Shown piece after piece: positions 36,301 to 45,586 of a stretch of 64,000 nucleotides of DNA (position 1 is its first letter; each line of letters begins with the position of its first letter). The position numbers and the translations under genes were made by a program. Origin of the DNA: Dermabacter vaginalis (GTDB lineage Bacteria; Actinomycetota; Actinomycetes; Actinomycetales; Dermabacteraceae). The stretch spans positions 992,001-1,056,000 of the forward strand of contig NZ_CP012117.1 in assembly GCF_001678905.1 (NCBI RefSeq), written 5' to 3'. Below the pieces are notes generated by a model, which was given only the letters and a program-made list of their open reading frames with translations, did no database searches and was not told the DNA's origin.

Positions 36301-36978
36301 TACGTGCGCATGGTTGGCGAGGCTGTCGCGGCGTTCAAGGGTGAACTCGACCAAGGTGCGAAGGAGACGAAGGTCGAACTCCCACTCAACGCACACATCC
36401 CCGTCGAATACATCGATTCCGAGCGTCTGCGCCTCGAAGCGTATTCAAAGATTTCGGCGGCGAAGAGCGCGGACGAACTCGAAGGCGTGCGTGCCGAGGT
36501 CGAAGACCGCTACGGCAAGCCACCAGCCGAGGTCGAGCGACTCTTCCACGTCGCGCGTTTCCGCTTGGATGCCTCCGAGGTGGGCATCGACGAGGTGCAG
36601 GTGCAAGGCAAGATGATTCGTTTTGCCCACGTCGAAGTCTCCGACAGCGTCCAATTGAAGCTTCGCCGGCTGTACCCGGGAACTGTTCTCAAGCCTGCTC
36701 TTCGCCAGGTGCTCATTCCACACCCGCGAACCCAGCGCATTGGGGGCATTCCGCTTGCTGATGAGGAACTGCTTGAGTTTTGTCGCGGCGTGCTGGCGCA
36801 CCTCAAGCCCGAGTGGGCGAAAGAACGCGGCATCGAGGTCGCTGAGCAACCGTCGGAACCTTCCCGCCCCCGTACTTTCGGTCAACGTTCGCCACGCGCG
36901 AGCAGGCTCGAGAATTCGCGTCGCGACGCGCCGCAAGGGACACGCCAGGCGGGTCTTGGACGAAAGGGACATGCGTGA
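33310..36978 (+). CDS. mfd: transcription-repair coupling factor
   Basis: Dislodges stalled RNA polymerase and recruits UvrA. The 1222-aa product has UvrB-like N-terminal domains (about 1-340), the RNA polymerase-interacting domain (about 495-560, DYVVHNHHGVGRFVEM), and the RecG-like translocase (Walker A CGDVGYGKTEVA near residue 650, VDEEQRFG near 751). The TRCF C-terminal domain follows. The last 45 or so residues are basic and low-complexity (SEPSRPRTFGQRSPRASR), longer than most Mfd. GTG 33310 overlaps the pth stop, and mazG overlaps its end. Confidence 0.96.
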   Translation: MSIAPVLAAAAQSADLARFAEADFSHESLSVIATSGMHPLYLADEASRRGPMAPLVVVTATTREAEDLAAQVEAFVPGAKVALFPAWETLPHERLSPRSDTVARRLSTLYTLAHPEETGGVEVLMMPVRALVQPMARGLEKLAPVHLERGEFIEIDELVEKLVGAAYSRVDMVSARGEFAVRGGIVDVFPPTLSHPVRLDFFGDELEEIRYFSVADQRSLEETLEVVDAPACREILLTDEVRERARTAIEQLPGAADLLGRLAEGIAVEGMESLTPLLVGEMVSLVDVLPAKSSVVFVEPERIRTRVEELVRTTDEFLEAAWTSAAQGGAVPIDVAQASFSTLEDTLGELEARQIPVSSIAPFGLDADLTSHAKPHPGYGGSIANAARDLAQHVSEGWRIVLTTAGAGTGRHIAEALTQAGVAARFSADLDEELSATHVSITTGPITEGVLLEDVKIMLMCERDMTGKSAARRSSSKKLASRRRASVDPLQLSPGDYVVHNHHGVGRFVEMTSRTVGTGDKRATREYIVIEYASSKKGQPGDRLYVPSDQLDQVTKYVGGETPSVNKMGGSDWSKTKSRARKAIREIADELVRLYSERQRSSGFAFSPDTPWQHELEDAFEYTETPDQLSTIDDIKRDMEKPLPMDRLVCGDVGYGKTEVAVRAAFKAVQDGKQVAVLCPTTLLAQQHIETFTERYAGFPVNVRGLSRFQTPSESKAVIEGLKDGSVDVVIGTHRLITGQVRFKDLGLIIVDEEQRFGVEHKETLKALRTNVDVLSMSATPIPRTLEMAVTGIRELSTLATAPEERHPVLTYVGAHEDAQVKAAIRRELLREGQVFYIHNRVEDIDRTAEHLRELVPDARVEVAHGKLNEAQLERVILDFWEKRFDVLVCTTIVETGLDISSANTLIVENADRFGLSQLHQLRGRVGRSRDRAYAYFLYPPAKPLTETAHDRLTTLATHSELGAGMQVAMKDLEIRGAGNLLGGEQSGHIAGVGFDLYVRMVGEAVAAFKGELDQGAKETKVELPLNAHIPVEYIDSERLRLEAYSKISAAKSADELEGVRAEVEDRYGKPPAEVERLFHVARFRLDASEVGIDEVQVQGKMIRFAHVEVSDSVQLKLRRLYPGTVLKPALRQVLIPHPRTQRIGGIPLADEELLEFCRGVLAHLKPEWAKERGIEVAEQPSEPSRPRTFGQRSPRASRLENSRRDAPQGTRQAGLGRKGHA

Positions 36979-37994
36979 TGAACGGTTCTTTTTCGGGTGA
37001 GCTCAAGGTTGTTCCCGTCTCGCCTCTGAACGCGCCGGGGCTCATGACCTCGCGGGGCTGGGATGTTCTCAGGGAAGCCCAAAGCGTGGCACTGTCGTGC
37101 GCGCACCCGGCGTGGGAGGCACACGTGCGCGAGGCCGGGATCGAGTGCGTGCGACTTGAAAGCGCAAGTGCACACGAGCTTGCGCGCTCGGTCGGCGAGT
37201 GGCTCGGGGATTCCGACGGCTGCCCGGGTGGGTATCTCGCCTGGCTCTGCGATTCCGAGCACCCCCACCTTCCGTCGCCGATCGAGACGATTGGCGCGCT
37301 CGAAGAGGCCTCCGGTGGGCCCATCGATGCGGATTATGTTTTCGCGTCCCCCGTCGCTCCCGGCGCTGCGGTCGTCGAGTCGGTGAGGATTATGCACGAG
37401 CTTCGCAGCCCGGGGGGCGATCCGTGGAGCGCTGCCCAGACACACGGTTCTCTTTCGCGATACTTGCTCGAGGAAACCCACGAGGTTCTTGCCGAACTTG
37501 AGCGCGAGCCGATTCGTACATCGGAGCTCGTTGACGAGTTCGGGGACCTGCTGTTTCAGCTCGTGATTCATGCGCGAATCGGCATGGAGGAAGCTGAGCC
37601 GTGGACGCTGGATTCGGTTGCCCGGTCTCTCAACGCGAAGATGTATCGCCGAAACCCGCATGTGTTTGGACCCGAGCGCGAGGATTTGAGCGTCGAAGAG
37701 ATTACGGCGCGGTGGGACCGCATCAAGTCGCAGGAGAAGCCGCGCCGGAGCCTCGGCGAAGGCATTCCGCTCGCGCTTCCGGCGCTTCAGCGCGCCTTCA
37801 AAATTGCCGCGCGTGCCGAGGCAGAGGGGCGCACAGAAGAGCTACGTGAACTCCTCAGCGAGGTCGCCCCGCACGACAGCGACGGAGCGCGACTCATGAC
37901 CATTGCGATCGCGGCGGCGCGACGTGACGACGACCCGGAATCGGCGCTGCGTACGCTCGTGTCTCGGCTCGAAGCCGAGCTTCTTCGCGACTGA
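36978..37994 (+). CDS. mazG: nucleoside triphosphate pyrophosphohydrolase MazG
   Basis: Hydrolyses (d)NTPs to NMP and PPi and clears aberrant nucleotides. In the 338-aa product the MazG domain spans about 145-330, with LLEETHEVLAELE (EExxE), ELVDEFGDLLFQLVIH (the second acidic metal motif) and the helix ARWDRIKSQEKPRRS. The first 110 or so residues (VVPVSPLNAPGLMTSRGWDVL) look like half of a degenerate tetrapyrrole-methylase-like domain, as in the long YabN/MazG fusions. ATG 36978 overlaps the mfd stop by one base; GTG 36975 is an alternative. Confidence 0.9.
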   Translation: MNGSFSGELKVVPVSPLNAPGLMTSRGWDVLREAQSVALSCAHPAWEAHVREAGIECVRLESASAHELARSVGEWLGDSDGCPGGYLAWLCDSEHPHLPSPIETIGALEEASGGPIDADYVFASPVAPGAAVVESVRIMHELRSPGGDPWSAAQTHGSLSRYLLEETHEVLAELEREPIRTSELVDEFGDLLFQLVIHARIGMEEAEPWTLDSVARSLNAKMYRRNPHVFGPEREDLSVEEITARWDRIKSQEKPRRSLGEGIPLALPALQRAFKIAARAEAEGRTEELRELLSEVAPHDSDGARLMTIAIAAARRDDDPESALRTLVSRLEAELLRD

Positions 37995-38126
37995 AGTCCC
38001 ACCCTGTGACGTGGGACTCATGCGCCGCGCCCGAGGTGTGAGTGCCCCTTCAGGGAGATCACACATTTCACACTAGACTTGAGGGCGAAGGTCAAAGGCG
38101 ACCCGCCACTTGAAAATCCTGACTAA

Positions 38127-39419
<1,293 letters not shown>

Positions 39420-39425
39420 GCAGTT

Positions 39426-39431
39426 TACGAT
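39426..39431 (+). promoter_or_regulatory. candidate leaderless -10 element, ftsB/divIC
   Basis: TACGAT, 7 bases before ATG 39439, immediately after the eno stop. It would allow the septation gene to be expressed apart from eno. Confidence 0.45.
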
Positions 39432-39438
39432 AGGGCGT

Positions 39439-40062
39439 ATGCCTGATTCAGTAACGCGCCGTAGGAGCGCCCCGTCGTCACCGGCGGGGCGCTCCTCGGC
39501 GTCACGGCGGCGCCAAAGCGCCGCCCCATCGGCCCTGGCTGCACGGCCGAGCCGCCGCCCGGCATCCGGCCGCACAAAGACCCCCCGTAGGAATACCTCC
39601 CGTGCGCAAGGATCGGTAAGAGCTGGCGCCCGCAAGGTGCTCACGCCCATCGCGGGGCTTACGGGCCGCTCGCTCGTGTTGCTCGCGATTACCCTGATCG
39701 CGCTCGTGGCGCTCGTACCAACCGTCAACGGGTACGTCATGCAGCAGCAACGACTCAGCAGCCTGCGGGCGCATGTTGCCGAGCAAGAGCGAGAGGTTGA
39801 GGGCCTCGAAGCCGAGGTGGCCCGGTGGCAGGATCCAACGTTCGTCTCCGCGCAGGCTCGCAAACGCTTGCTGTTTGCCTACCCCGGGGAAACGCAATAT
39901 CGTTTGACGGATTCGAGCGGCGCCGAGGTGCCCCAGACCGAGCAGGCGGCTCATGAGGAAGAAGCCGCAAAAACCGCGTGGTTCGGCACGATGTGGGATT
40001 CGCTTGTGGCTGCGAGTCAGGCTGCACCGCCCGAGGATCCCGCCGCTACTTTAGGCCCGTAG
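39439..40062 (+). CDS. septum formation initiator family protein (FtsB/DivIC-like)
   Basis: Bitopic cell-division protein that links FtsQ and FtsL. The 207-aa product has a basic, proline/serine/arginine-rich cytoplasmic N-terminus (about 1-65) and a membrane helix around residues 75-95 (LVLLAITLIALVALVPTV). A coiled coil of about 40 residues follows (QQQRLSSLRAHVAEQEREVE), then the domain with RWQDPTFVSAQARKRLLFAYPGE that marks the FtsB/DivIC family. Start ATG 39439 is used; the longer frame extends into eno. The eno-ftsB-DUF501-ppx order is conserved in actinobacteria. Confidence 0.9.
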   Translation: MPDSVTRRRSAPSSPAGRSSASRRRQSAAPSALAARPSRRPASGRTKTPRRNTSRAQGSVRAGARKVLTPIAGLTGRSLVLLAITLIALVALVPTVNGYVMQQQRLSSLRAHVAEQEREVEGLEAEVARWQDPTFVSAQARKRLLFAYPGETQYRLTDSSGAEVPQTEQAAHEEEAAKTAWFGTMWDSLVAASQAAPPEDPAATLGP

Positions 40063-40092
40063 GGTCCATAGACCGAAAGGTTTCAGTGCTCC

Positions 40093-40647
40093 ATGCCCAC
40101 CCCGCTTGAACCACTTCCGTTCGAGAGCGAGGCAACCGAGGGCGATCTTGCCCTCATGGCCCGTCAACTTGGCCGCACGATGCGCGGCGTCCACTCGATT
40201 GCACGTCGCTGCGCGTGCGGAGCGCCCGCCGTCGTCCGCACGACACCACGGCTTCCCGATGGTTCCCCTTTCCCCACCAGTCTCTATCTCACGCTACCGT
40301 CGATGGTCGAGGCCTGCTCGCGTCTCGAAGCGCGCGGGCTGCTCGCCGAGTGGACGGCTGAACTCGAGGGGAGCGAGGAGCTCAAAGAGCGCTATGCGCG
40401 CGCCCACGAACGCTATCTGGTGCGTCGCGCCGAGCTTGGCAACGCCGAGGAAATTGAGGGCATCAGTGCGGGCGGAATGCCGTCGCGAGTAAAGTGCCTG
40501 CACGCGGTGGTTGGTCAGGCCCTCGCAGAGGGGCCCGGCGTGAATCCCTTTGGTGACCGCGCGCTTGAGATGGCTTCCGCTGAAACAACTATCGACCGAT
40601 GTCGCTGCGAGGTTACGCCTGCAACGCTTGAGGAGGCAGAAAAGTGA
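40093..40647 (+). CDS. DUF501 domain protein
   Basis: Conserved actinobacterial protein of unknown function, always near eno/ftsB/ppx. The 184-aa product has MARQLGRTMRGVHSIARRCACGAPAVVRTTPRLPDGSPFPTSLYLT-type N-terminal core (shortened here), with a paired CAC motif, and a C-terminal CLHAVVGQALAEGPGVNPFGDRAL block that suits a metal or nucleotide site. Start ATG 40093. The ppx GTG overlaps its stop by 4 bases. Confidence 0.88.
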   Translation: MPTPLEPLPFESEATEGDLALMARQLGRTMRGVHSIARRCACGAPAVVRTTPRLPDGSPFPTSLYLTLPSMVEACSRLEARGLLAEWTAELEGSEELKERYARAHERYLVRRAELGNAEEIEGISAGGMPSRVKCLHAVVGQALAEGPGVNPFGDRALEMASAETTIDRCRCEVTPATLEEAEK

Positions 40648-41609
40648 GCCGCCGCGTCGCCGCGATTGATTGCGGCACCAATTCGATTCGACTTCTCGTT
40701 GCCGAGGAGGATTCCGACGGCTCCCTGCGCGACATCGCCCGCGATATGAAAATTGTGCGCCTTGGTTACGGGGTCGATCGCACGGGGCGCCTTGACCCCG
40801 AGGCGATCGCGCGCACGCTCGACGCGACGCGCGAATACGCGAAAGTCATTGAAACGAGCGACGTCGAGGGCGTGCGGTTTGCCGCCACGAGTGCAAGCCG
40901 TGATGCTGAGAACCGTGCCGAGTTTATCGATGGCGTGCGGGAAATTCTCGGGATCGAACCCGAAGTTATTGAGGGAACGGAAGAAGCAAGTCTCAGCTAC
41001 CGTGGCGCTGTGGCAACGCTCCCGGATCCTGGACCATCGCCGCGCCTCATTGTTGACATTGGCGGGGGCTCGACCGAGCTCGTGTATGGCGAAGATGAGC
41101 CGCTCGCCGAAGTAAGCCTCGATATGGGCTCGGTGCGCCTCACTGAAAGGCATTTGAGCGCGGATCGCGTAAGCGAAGGCGACATCGAAGCCGCGACGCG
41201 CGACATAGATGCGCTGCTCGACTCAGCCGCGCGCGCAATCGATTTCGCGTCGGTGCGAGGCATCGTGGGCGTCGCAGGAACCGTGACGACGCTGACTGCC
41301 ATCGCCCTGGGTCTCGAGGAATACACGCCTGAGTTGAGCCACGGTGCGAGCATCGATCCCGAGGATTTCACGGCGCTCAGCTACCGAATTCTTCGCTCGA
41401 GCTCCACGGAGCTTTCGGCGTTTCCGGCGATCCACCCCGGTCGGGTTGACGTGATCGGCGCGGGAGCGCTGATCTGGGCGCGAATTCTCGAGCGCGTGGC
41501 GAACGAGGGGAGCCTCGAACGCGTCACCACAAGCGAACACGACATCCTGGATGGGCTCGCCATGAGCGTGCTCGATTCACTCAGTTTGGAAAAGCCCCAG
41601 CGTGATTGA
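40644..41609 (+). CDS. ppx: Ppx/GppA phosphatase family protein
   Basis: Exopolyphosphatase or guanosine pentaphosphate phosphohydrolase of the ASKHA fold; removes phosphate from polyphosphate or pppGpp. The 321-aa product has the phosphate-1 motif IDCGTNSIRLLVAEE, the ATSASRDAENRAEF helix, and the phosphate-2 motif IVDIGGGSTELVYGEDE. Further along are the adenosine/pocket strand GIVGVAGTVTTLTAIAL and the final DVIGAGALIWARIL. It is the short two-domain form, without the HD domain of E. coli GppA. Confidence 0.92.
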   Translation: MSRRVAAIDCGTNSIRLLVAEEDSDGSLRDIARDMKIVRLGYGVDRTGRLDPEAIARTLDATREYAKVIETSDVEGVRFAATSASRDAENRAEFIDGVREILGIEPEVIEGTEEASLSYRGAVATLPDPGPSPRLIVDIGGGSTELVYGEDEPLAEVSLDMGSVRLTERHLSADRVSEGDIEAATRDIDALLDSAARAIDFASVRGIVGVAGTVTTLTAIALGLEEYTPELSHGASIDPEDFTALSYRILRSSSTELSAFPAIHPGRVDVIGAGALIWARILERVANEGSLERVTTSEHDILDGLAMSVLDSLSLEKPQRD

Positions 41610-41648
41610 ATTGCATCGTTAGCGATGTGGAAAGGCAAGTTCACACAC

Positions 41649-43001
41649 ATGAACATCAATTCAGGAAACAAGCCGCACGTTCTCGTTCTCGGTGGCGGCA
41701 GCGTTGGCATGAACGTCGCAGCCGAACTGCGTAAGAAGGCTGGCAACAACGTTGCCATCACGGTCGTGGACACGCGCCCGTACCTCACGTACCAGCCGTT
41801 CCTGCCCGAAGTTGGCGCCGGTGCGATTGACCCGCGCAACGTTCTCGCTCCGCTGCGCAAGGTCCTGCAGGGGACGAAGGTCGTGACGGGCGCGGTCGAG
41901 AAAATCTCGCATGCGGATCGCGTCGTGACCGTCGCCCTCGAAGGCGAAGAGTCGATTGAGATTAGCTACGACTACCTTGTCGTGGGGCTCGGCTCCGTTC
42001 CGCGTACGCTCCCGATTCCGGGCCTCGCGGAAAACGCGATTGGCTTCAAGTGGGTCGAGGAAGCCGTCGCTGTGCGCGACCGCATTCTCAGCAACCTCGC
42101 TGAGGCTGCGTCGACCAAGGATCCGGAAACCCGCAAGCGTCTGTTGACCTTCACGTTCGTGGGCGGCGGCTTCGCGGGCTCGGAAGCCCTTGCTGAAGCA
42201 GAAGACATGGTCTCCGCTGCCCTCCAGTACTACCCGGATCTCCACCCCTCGGATGTCCGCTTCGTCATGATCGAAGCCATGGGCCGGATTCTCCCGGAGG
42301 TGGGCGAGGAACTCGGCAAGTATGCGCTCAAGCAGTTCCGTGAGCGCGGTATCGAGGTGAAGCTCGAAACGTTCCTCAACTCGTGTGAGAACGGCATCGT
42401 CAAGACCTCCGATGGCGACGAGTTCGCCTCCGACCTCATCGTGTGGTGCGCCGGCATCAAGCCGAACCCCGTTCTCGAGAACTCGGATTTGCCGCTCAAC
42501 CAGACCGGTCGACTCGACTGCCTCGCGGATCTGCGCGTCAAGAGCGAAGATGGCCCCCTCGAAGGTGTTTTCGCCGCGGGCGACTGCACGACCGTGCCGG
42601 ACCTCGCCTCGGGCGAAGGCAAGGTATGCCCGCCGAACGCTCAGCATGCTGTGCGCCAGGCCAAGACCCTCGCCGACAACGTGGCACGTGCGATCGATTC
42701 GCGCCCGCTCGTGGACTACTACCACAAGAACCTCGGCACGATGGCAACCCTCGGCATGTTCAAGGGCGTTGGCACGCTGTTCATCGGTGACAAGAAGGTG
42801 GAGCTCAAGGGCCTTCCGGCATGGCTCGGCGCCCGCGCCTACCACGTTTACGCGATGCCTACGCTCGGTCGAAAGGCCGGTGTCGTCGCGGGTTGGGCAA
42901 GCTCCCTTCTTGGCAACCGCGAAATCCTCGGCATTGCGCAGACGACCGAACCGCGCAAGGCCTTTGAACTCGCAGCAGCTTCAACCCCGAAGAAGAAGTA
43001 A
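41649..43001 (+). CDS. ndh: type II NADH:quinone oxidoreductase (NDH-2)
   Basis: Peripheral, single-subunit enzyme that passes electrons from NADH to menaquinone without pumping protons. The 450-aa product has an FAD GxGxxG motif (LGGGSVGMNVAAEL), YDYLVVGLGSVPRTLPIPG, the second NADH-binding GxGxxG (FVGGGFAGSEALAEAEDM), IVWCAGIKPNP, and AAGDCTTVPD. The C-terminus is membrane-apposed. Start ATG 41649 (MNINSGNKPHVLVLG) is preferred over ATG 41625; neither ribosome site is strong. Confidence 0.93.
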   Translation: MNINSGNKPHVLVLGGGSVGMNVAAELRKKAGNNVAITVVDTRPYLTYQPFLPEVGAGAIDPRNVLAPLRKVLQGTKVVTGAVEKISHADRVVTVALEGEESIEISYDYLVVGLGSVPRTLPIPGLAENAIGFKWVEEAVAVRDRILSNLAEAASTKDPETRKRLLTFTFVGGGFAGSEALAEAEDMVSAALQYYPDLHPSDVRFVMIEAMGRILPEVGEELGKYALKQFRERGIEVKLETFLNSCENGIVKTSDGDEFASDLIVWCAGIKPNPVLENSDLPLNQTGRLDCLADLRVKSEDGPLEGVFAAGDCTTVPDLASGEGKVCPPNAQHAVRQAKTLADNVARAIDSRPLVDYYHKNLGTMATLGMFKGVGTLFIGDKKVELKGLPAWLGARAYHVYAMPTLGRKAGVVAGWASSLLGNREILGIAQTTEPRKAFELAAASTPKKK

Positions 43002-43039
43002 CTTTTGAGCATAAGCGCGTAGTTTTCTCGTGCGCATAC

Positions 43040-43073
43040 GCAAGGCCCGGCACCTCGAGGTGCCGGGCCTTGC
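43040..43073. terminator. long perfect inverted repeat after ndh
   Basis: A 16-bp stem (43040-43055 with 43058-43073) around CG, with GCAAGGCCCGGCACCT as the left arm. No long T-tract follows. It most likely ends the ndh transcript or protects its 3' end. Confidence 0.6.
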
Positions 43074-43099
43074 TGCTCTCGAAGTGGGGTAACTATGCT
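43070..43099 (+). promoter_or_regulatory. candidate nagB promoter
   Basis: TTGCTG (43070-43075) and TATGCT (43094-43099) with an 18-base spacer, 90 bases before nagB. It begins just inside the right arm of the inverted repeat above. No DasR/NagR-like operator is evident. Confidence 0.45.
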
Positions 43100-43189
43100 T
43101 GAGAGAGCGCATGCGCGAGAACAACACAGGCGTTGATGAAGGCCGGCAAGCGTCGGCCCCACGCGCCCCCGAACTGAGCCGGAGATGCC

Positions 43190-43963
43190 ATGGAAATTTA
43201 CATCCGTCCACATGCCGATGACGCGAGCAAGATCGTTGCCGATCACATCGAAGCGGTGATCCGCGAGGCGAACGGTGGCCCGGTCACGCTCGGTCTTGCC
43301 ACGGGTTCGTCTCCAATTGCGGCGTATGACGAGCTCGCACGCCGCCACCGCGAGGAGGGGCTGAGCTTTGCGGAGGTCACGGTGTTCATGCTGGACGAAT
43401 ACGTGGGACTTTCTCCCGAGCACCCGCAAAGCTACGCACGCTTTATTCGCGAGCACCTCGTGGAGAAGGTTGACCTTGACCCCGAAAAGGTGTTTTGCCC
43501 CCGCGGTGACACCGGCGACCCGGCTCTGGAAGCAGCGCGCTATGATGCCGCAATCAAGGATGCGGGTGGTGTCGACCTTCAGCTTCTCGGAGTGGGGGCG
43601 ACCGGCCACATCGGATTCAACGAACCTGGCACGTCGCTCGCCTCGCGCACGCACCTCGTGACCCTTACACCGAAGACCATTGCCGATAACGCACGATTCT
43701 TCGAGTCGAAGGATGACGTTCCCGTACACGCGATTAGCCAGGGCGTTGGTACCATCCGCGAGGCCAAGAAGCTTCTCCTGATCGCCACTGGCGAGAATAA
43801 AGCTGAAGCCATTCGCCAGACGATCGAGGGTGGCGTGAGCGCACGCTGGACTTCGACCGCGCTTCAGCTGCACGAAGATGCGACGATCGTCGTGGACAGC
43901 GCCGCGGCTTCGAAGCTTGACTACCTCGACTACTACCGCTTTATCGACGCGAACCGTCAGTAA
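43190..43963 (+). CDS. nagB: glucosamine-6-phosphate deaminase
   Basis: Converts GlcN-6-P to fructose-6-P and ammonia, the last step of amino-sugar catabolism and a counterflow to GlmS/GlmU. The 257-aa product has LGLATGSSPIAAYDEL (phosphate site), MLDEYVGLSPEHPQSYARFI (catalytic Asp, Glu), and GVGATGHIGFNEPGT, the family signature. Start ATG 43190 follows GGAGATGCC. No nagA or PTS gene is beside it. A terminator follows. Confidence 0.95.
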   Translation: MEIYIRPHADDASKIVADHIEAVIREANGGPVTLGLATGSSPIAAYDELARRHREEGLSFAEVTVFMLDEYVGLSPEHPQSYARFIREHLVEKVDLDPEKVFCPRGDTGDPALEAARYDAAIKDAGGVDLQLLGVGATGHIGFNEPGTSLASRTHLVTLTPKTIADNARFFESKDDVPVHAISQGVGTIREAKKLLLIATGENKAEAIRQTIEGGVSARWTSTALQLHEDATIVVDSAAASKLDYLDYYRFIDANRQ

Positions 43964-43993
43964 GCAGCCCCTGCGCGAGGTTTTCGTCTCGCT

Positions 43994-44031
43994 GGCCCGG
44001 TGCAAAGCTTCGCTTTGACCGGGCCTTTCTT
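43994..44031 (+). terminator. intrinsic terminator after nagB
   Basis: GGCCCGGT pairs with ACCGGGCC, and inside it CAAAGC pairs with GCTTTG, with one unpaired G. It ends in TTTCTT at 44025-44031. Confidence 0.8.
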
Positions 44032-44036
44032 ACAAT
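44031..44036 (+). promoter_or_regulatory. candidate leaderless -10 element, purine permease gene
   Basis: TACAAT, 7 bases before ATG 44044, right after the nagB terminator. It supports the shorter start. Confidence 0.5.
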
Positions 44037-44043
44037 GGGCTGC

Positions 44044-45531
44044 ATGTCCCAAACCCAAAATGCACCCTCAACAGACGCGCCTTTGTCGCGCCTCGATTCT
44101 TTCTTCTCGATTTCGAAGCGCGGCTCGACCGTTGGGCGTGAAGTACGCGGCGGCATGGTCACGTTCTTCGCGATGTGTTACATCATCGTGCTCAATCCGC
44201 TCATCATTGGCACAGTCCCGGATTCCACCGGCATGTATCTCGGAGGCGGAACCGAGCCCAACATGCCCGCTGTCGCTGCGGGCACCGCGCTGATCGCCGC
44301 AATCTGCTCGATCTTCATGGGGGCGTGGGCGAACTTCCCCCTCGCGATGGCTGCGGGGCTCGGCCTCAACGCTTATCTTGCCTACGGTGTCGTTTCTTTG
44401 CCCGGAATGACGTGGGCGGGGGCTATGGGCCTCGTTCTCGTGGAGGGCGTCATTATCCTCCTGCTCGTGCTCACGGGTTTCCGTAAGGCCGTGTTCCTGG
44501 CGGTTCCGCAGTTCTTGAAAACCGCCATTGCCGTGGGGATGGGGCTCTTTATCGCTTTCATTGGCCTCATCAACGCGCGCTTTGTGACAACCGGTGGTGG
44601 CACGCCTGTACAACTCGGCAACTCCGGTTCGCTCATTGGCTGGCCCACTGCTGTGTTCGTCTTTGGTCTCGTCCTCATGATCCTGCTCTGGGTGAGGAAA
44701 GTTCCCGGCGCTATTCTCATTGCCATCATCGCCGCCACCGTGCTTGCCATTGTTGTGGAGAACACCGTGGGAATCGGCCAGTTTGCTCCCGCGACTGACG
44801 CCGATGCCGGTAATCCCTACGGTTGGTCCATGAATGTGCCGGCGCTCAGTACAAGCGCCTTCGCGCTTCCAGATCTTGGCACGCTGTTCCAGGTCGACCC
44901 GATCGGCGGCTTGCGCGCGGTGGGCGTCGTAGGCGCCATCATCGTGGTGTTCTCCCTCCTCCTCGCGGACTTTTTCGACACGATGGGCACGATGGTTGCC
45001 GTGGGCACCGAAGCTGGCCTCGTGGACGAGAACAGTGACGTTGAAAATAGCCAGCGTGTGCTCGTCGCCGATTCCGTGGGCGCAATCATGGGTGGCGTCG
45101 GCGGTGTCTCCTCCAACACGAGTTTCGTGGAAAGCGCGACGGGTGTGGGTGAAGGTGCTCGTACGGGTCTCGCCACCGTCGTGACGGGCCTGTGCTTCCT
45201 CATCGCGATGTTCTTGTCGCCAATCGTTGCGCTCGTTCCCTACGAGGCGGCAACGCCAGCGCTAGTTCTCGTGGGCTTCCTCATGATGAGTCAAGTGGTC
45301 GAGATCGACTTCAGCGATCTCACGAAGGCGATCCCGGCCTTCCTCACGATCATCCTTATGCCGTTCGCGTACTCCGTCACCGTTGGCATGGGTGCGGGCT
45401 TCATCATGTATGTGGTCATCCAGATCGTCGTGGGTAACGCCAAGAAGGTGCACTGGCTCATGTACGTTGTGAGCGCGCTTTTCGTGCTGTATTTCCTCCG
45501 TGACGCACTCACGGGGCTGCTCGGACTTTGA
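44044..45531 (+). CDS. NCS2 family nucleobase permease (AzgA/PbuG-like)
   Basis: Proton-coupled uptake of adenine, guanine or hypoxanthine. The 495-aa product has an N-terminal FFSISKRGSTVGREVRGGMVTFFAMCYIIVLNPLI that is characteristic of the AzgA subgroup (first part shown shortened). It has 12 or more hydrophobic segments and the central LFDTMGTM-type motif (ADFFDTMGTMVAVGTEAGL). A GVGGVSSNTSFVESATGV loop follows, used by this family to bind the purine. The start ATG 44044 fits the TACAAT element; ATG 44035 is an alternative. No PurR or riboswitch is visible upstream. Confidence 0.92.
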   Translation: MSQTQNAPSTDAPLSRLDSFFSISKRGSTVGREVRGGMVTFFAMCYIIVLNPLIIGTVPDSTGMYLGGGTEPNMPAVAAGTALIAAICSIFMGAWANFPLAMAAGLGLNAYLAYGVVSLPGMTWAGAMGLVLVEGVIILLLVLTGFRKAVFLAVPQFLKTAIAVGMGLFIAFIGLINARFVTTGGGTPVQLGNSGSLIGWPTAVFVFGLVLMILLWVRKVPGAILIAIIAATVLAIVVENTVGIGQFAPATDADAGNPYGWSMNVPALSTSAFALPDLGTLFQVDPIGGLRAVGVVGAIIVVFSLLLADFFDTMGTMVAVGTEAGLVDENSDVENSQRVLVADSVGAIMGGVGGVSSNTSFVESATGVGEGARTGLATVVTGLCFLIAMFLSPIVALVPYEAATPALVLVGFLMMSQVVEIDFSDLTKAIPAFLTIILMPFAYSVTVGMGAGFIMYVVIQIVVGNAKKVHWLMYVVSALFVLYFLRDALTGLLGL

Positions 45532-45573
45532 CGCGCTTGCGATGAGCCACGCGCGTTCCGTGCGGCGATCAGG

Positions 45574-45579
45574 CACAAT
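45574..45579 (+). promoter_or_regulatory. possible leaderless -10 element, menG
   Basis: CACAAT, 7 bases before ATG 45587, in almost the same base context as the purine permease element (ACAATGG then ATG). Confidence 0.4.
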
Positions 45580-45586
45580 GGAAGTC

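Noticed and set aside
44037-44190. purine riboswitch before the nucleobase permease
   Set aside because: Only 7 bases separate the likely -10 element from the start codon, which leaves no room for a riboswitch.
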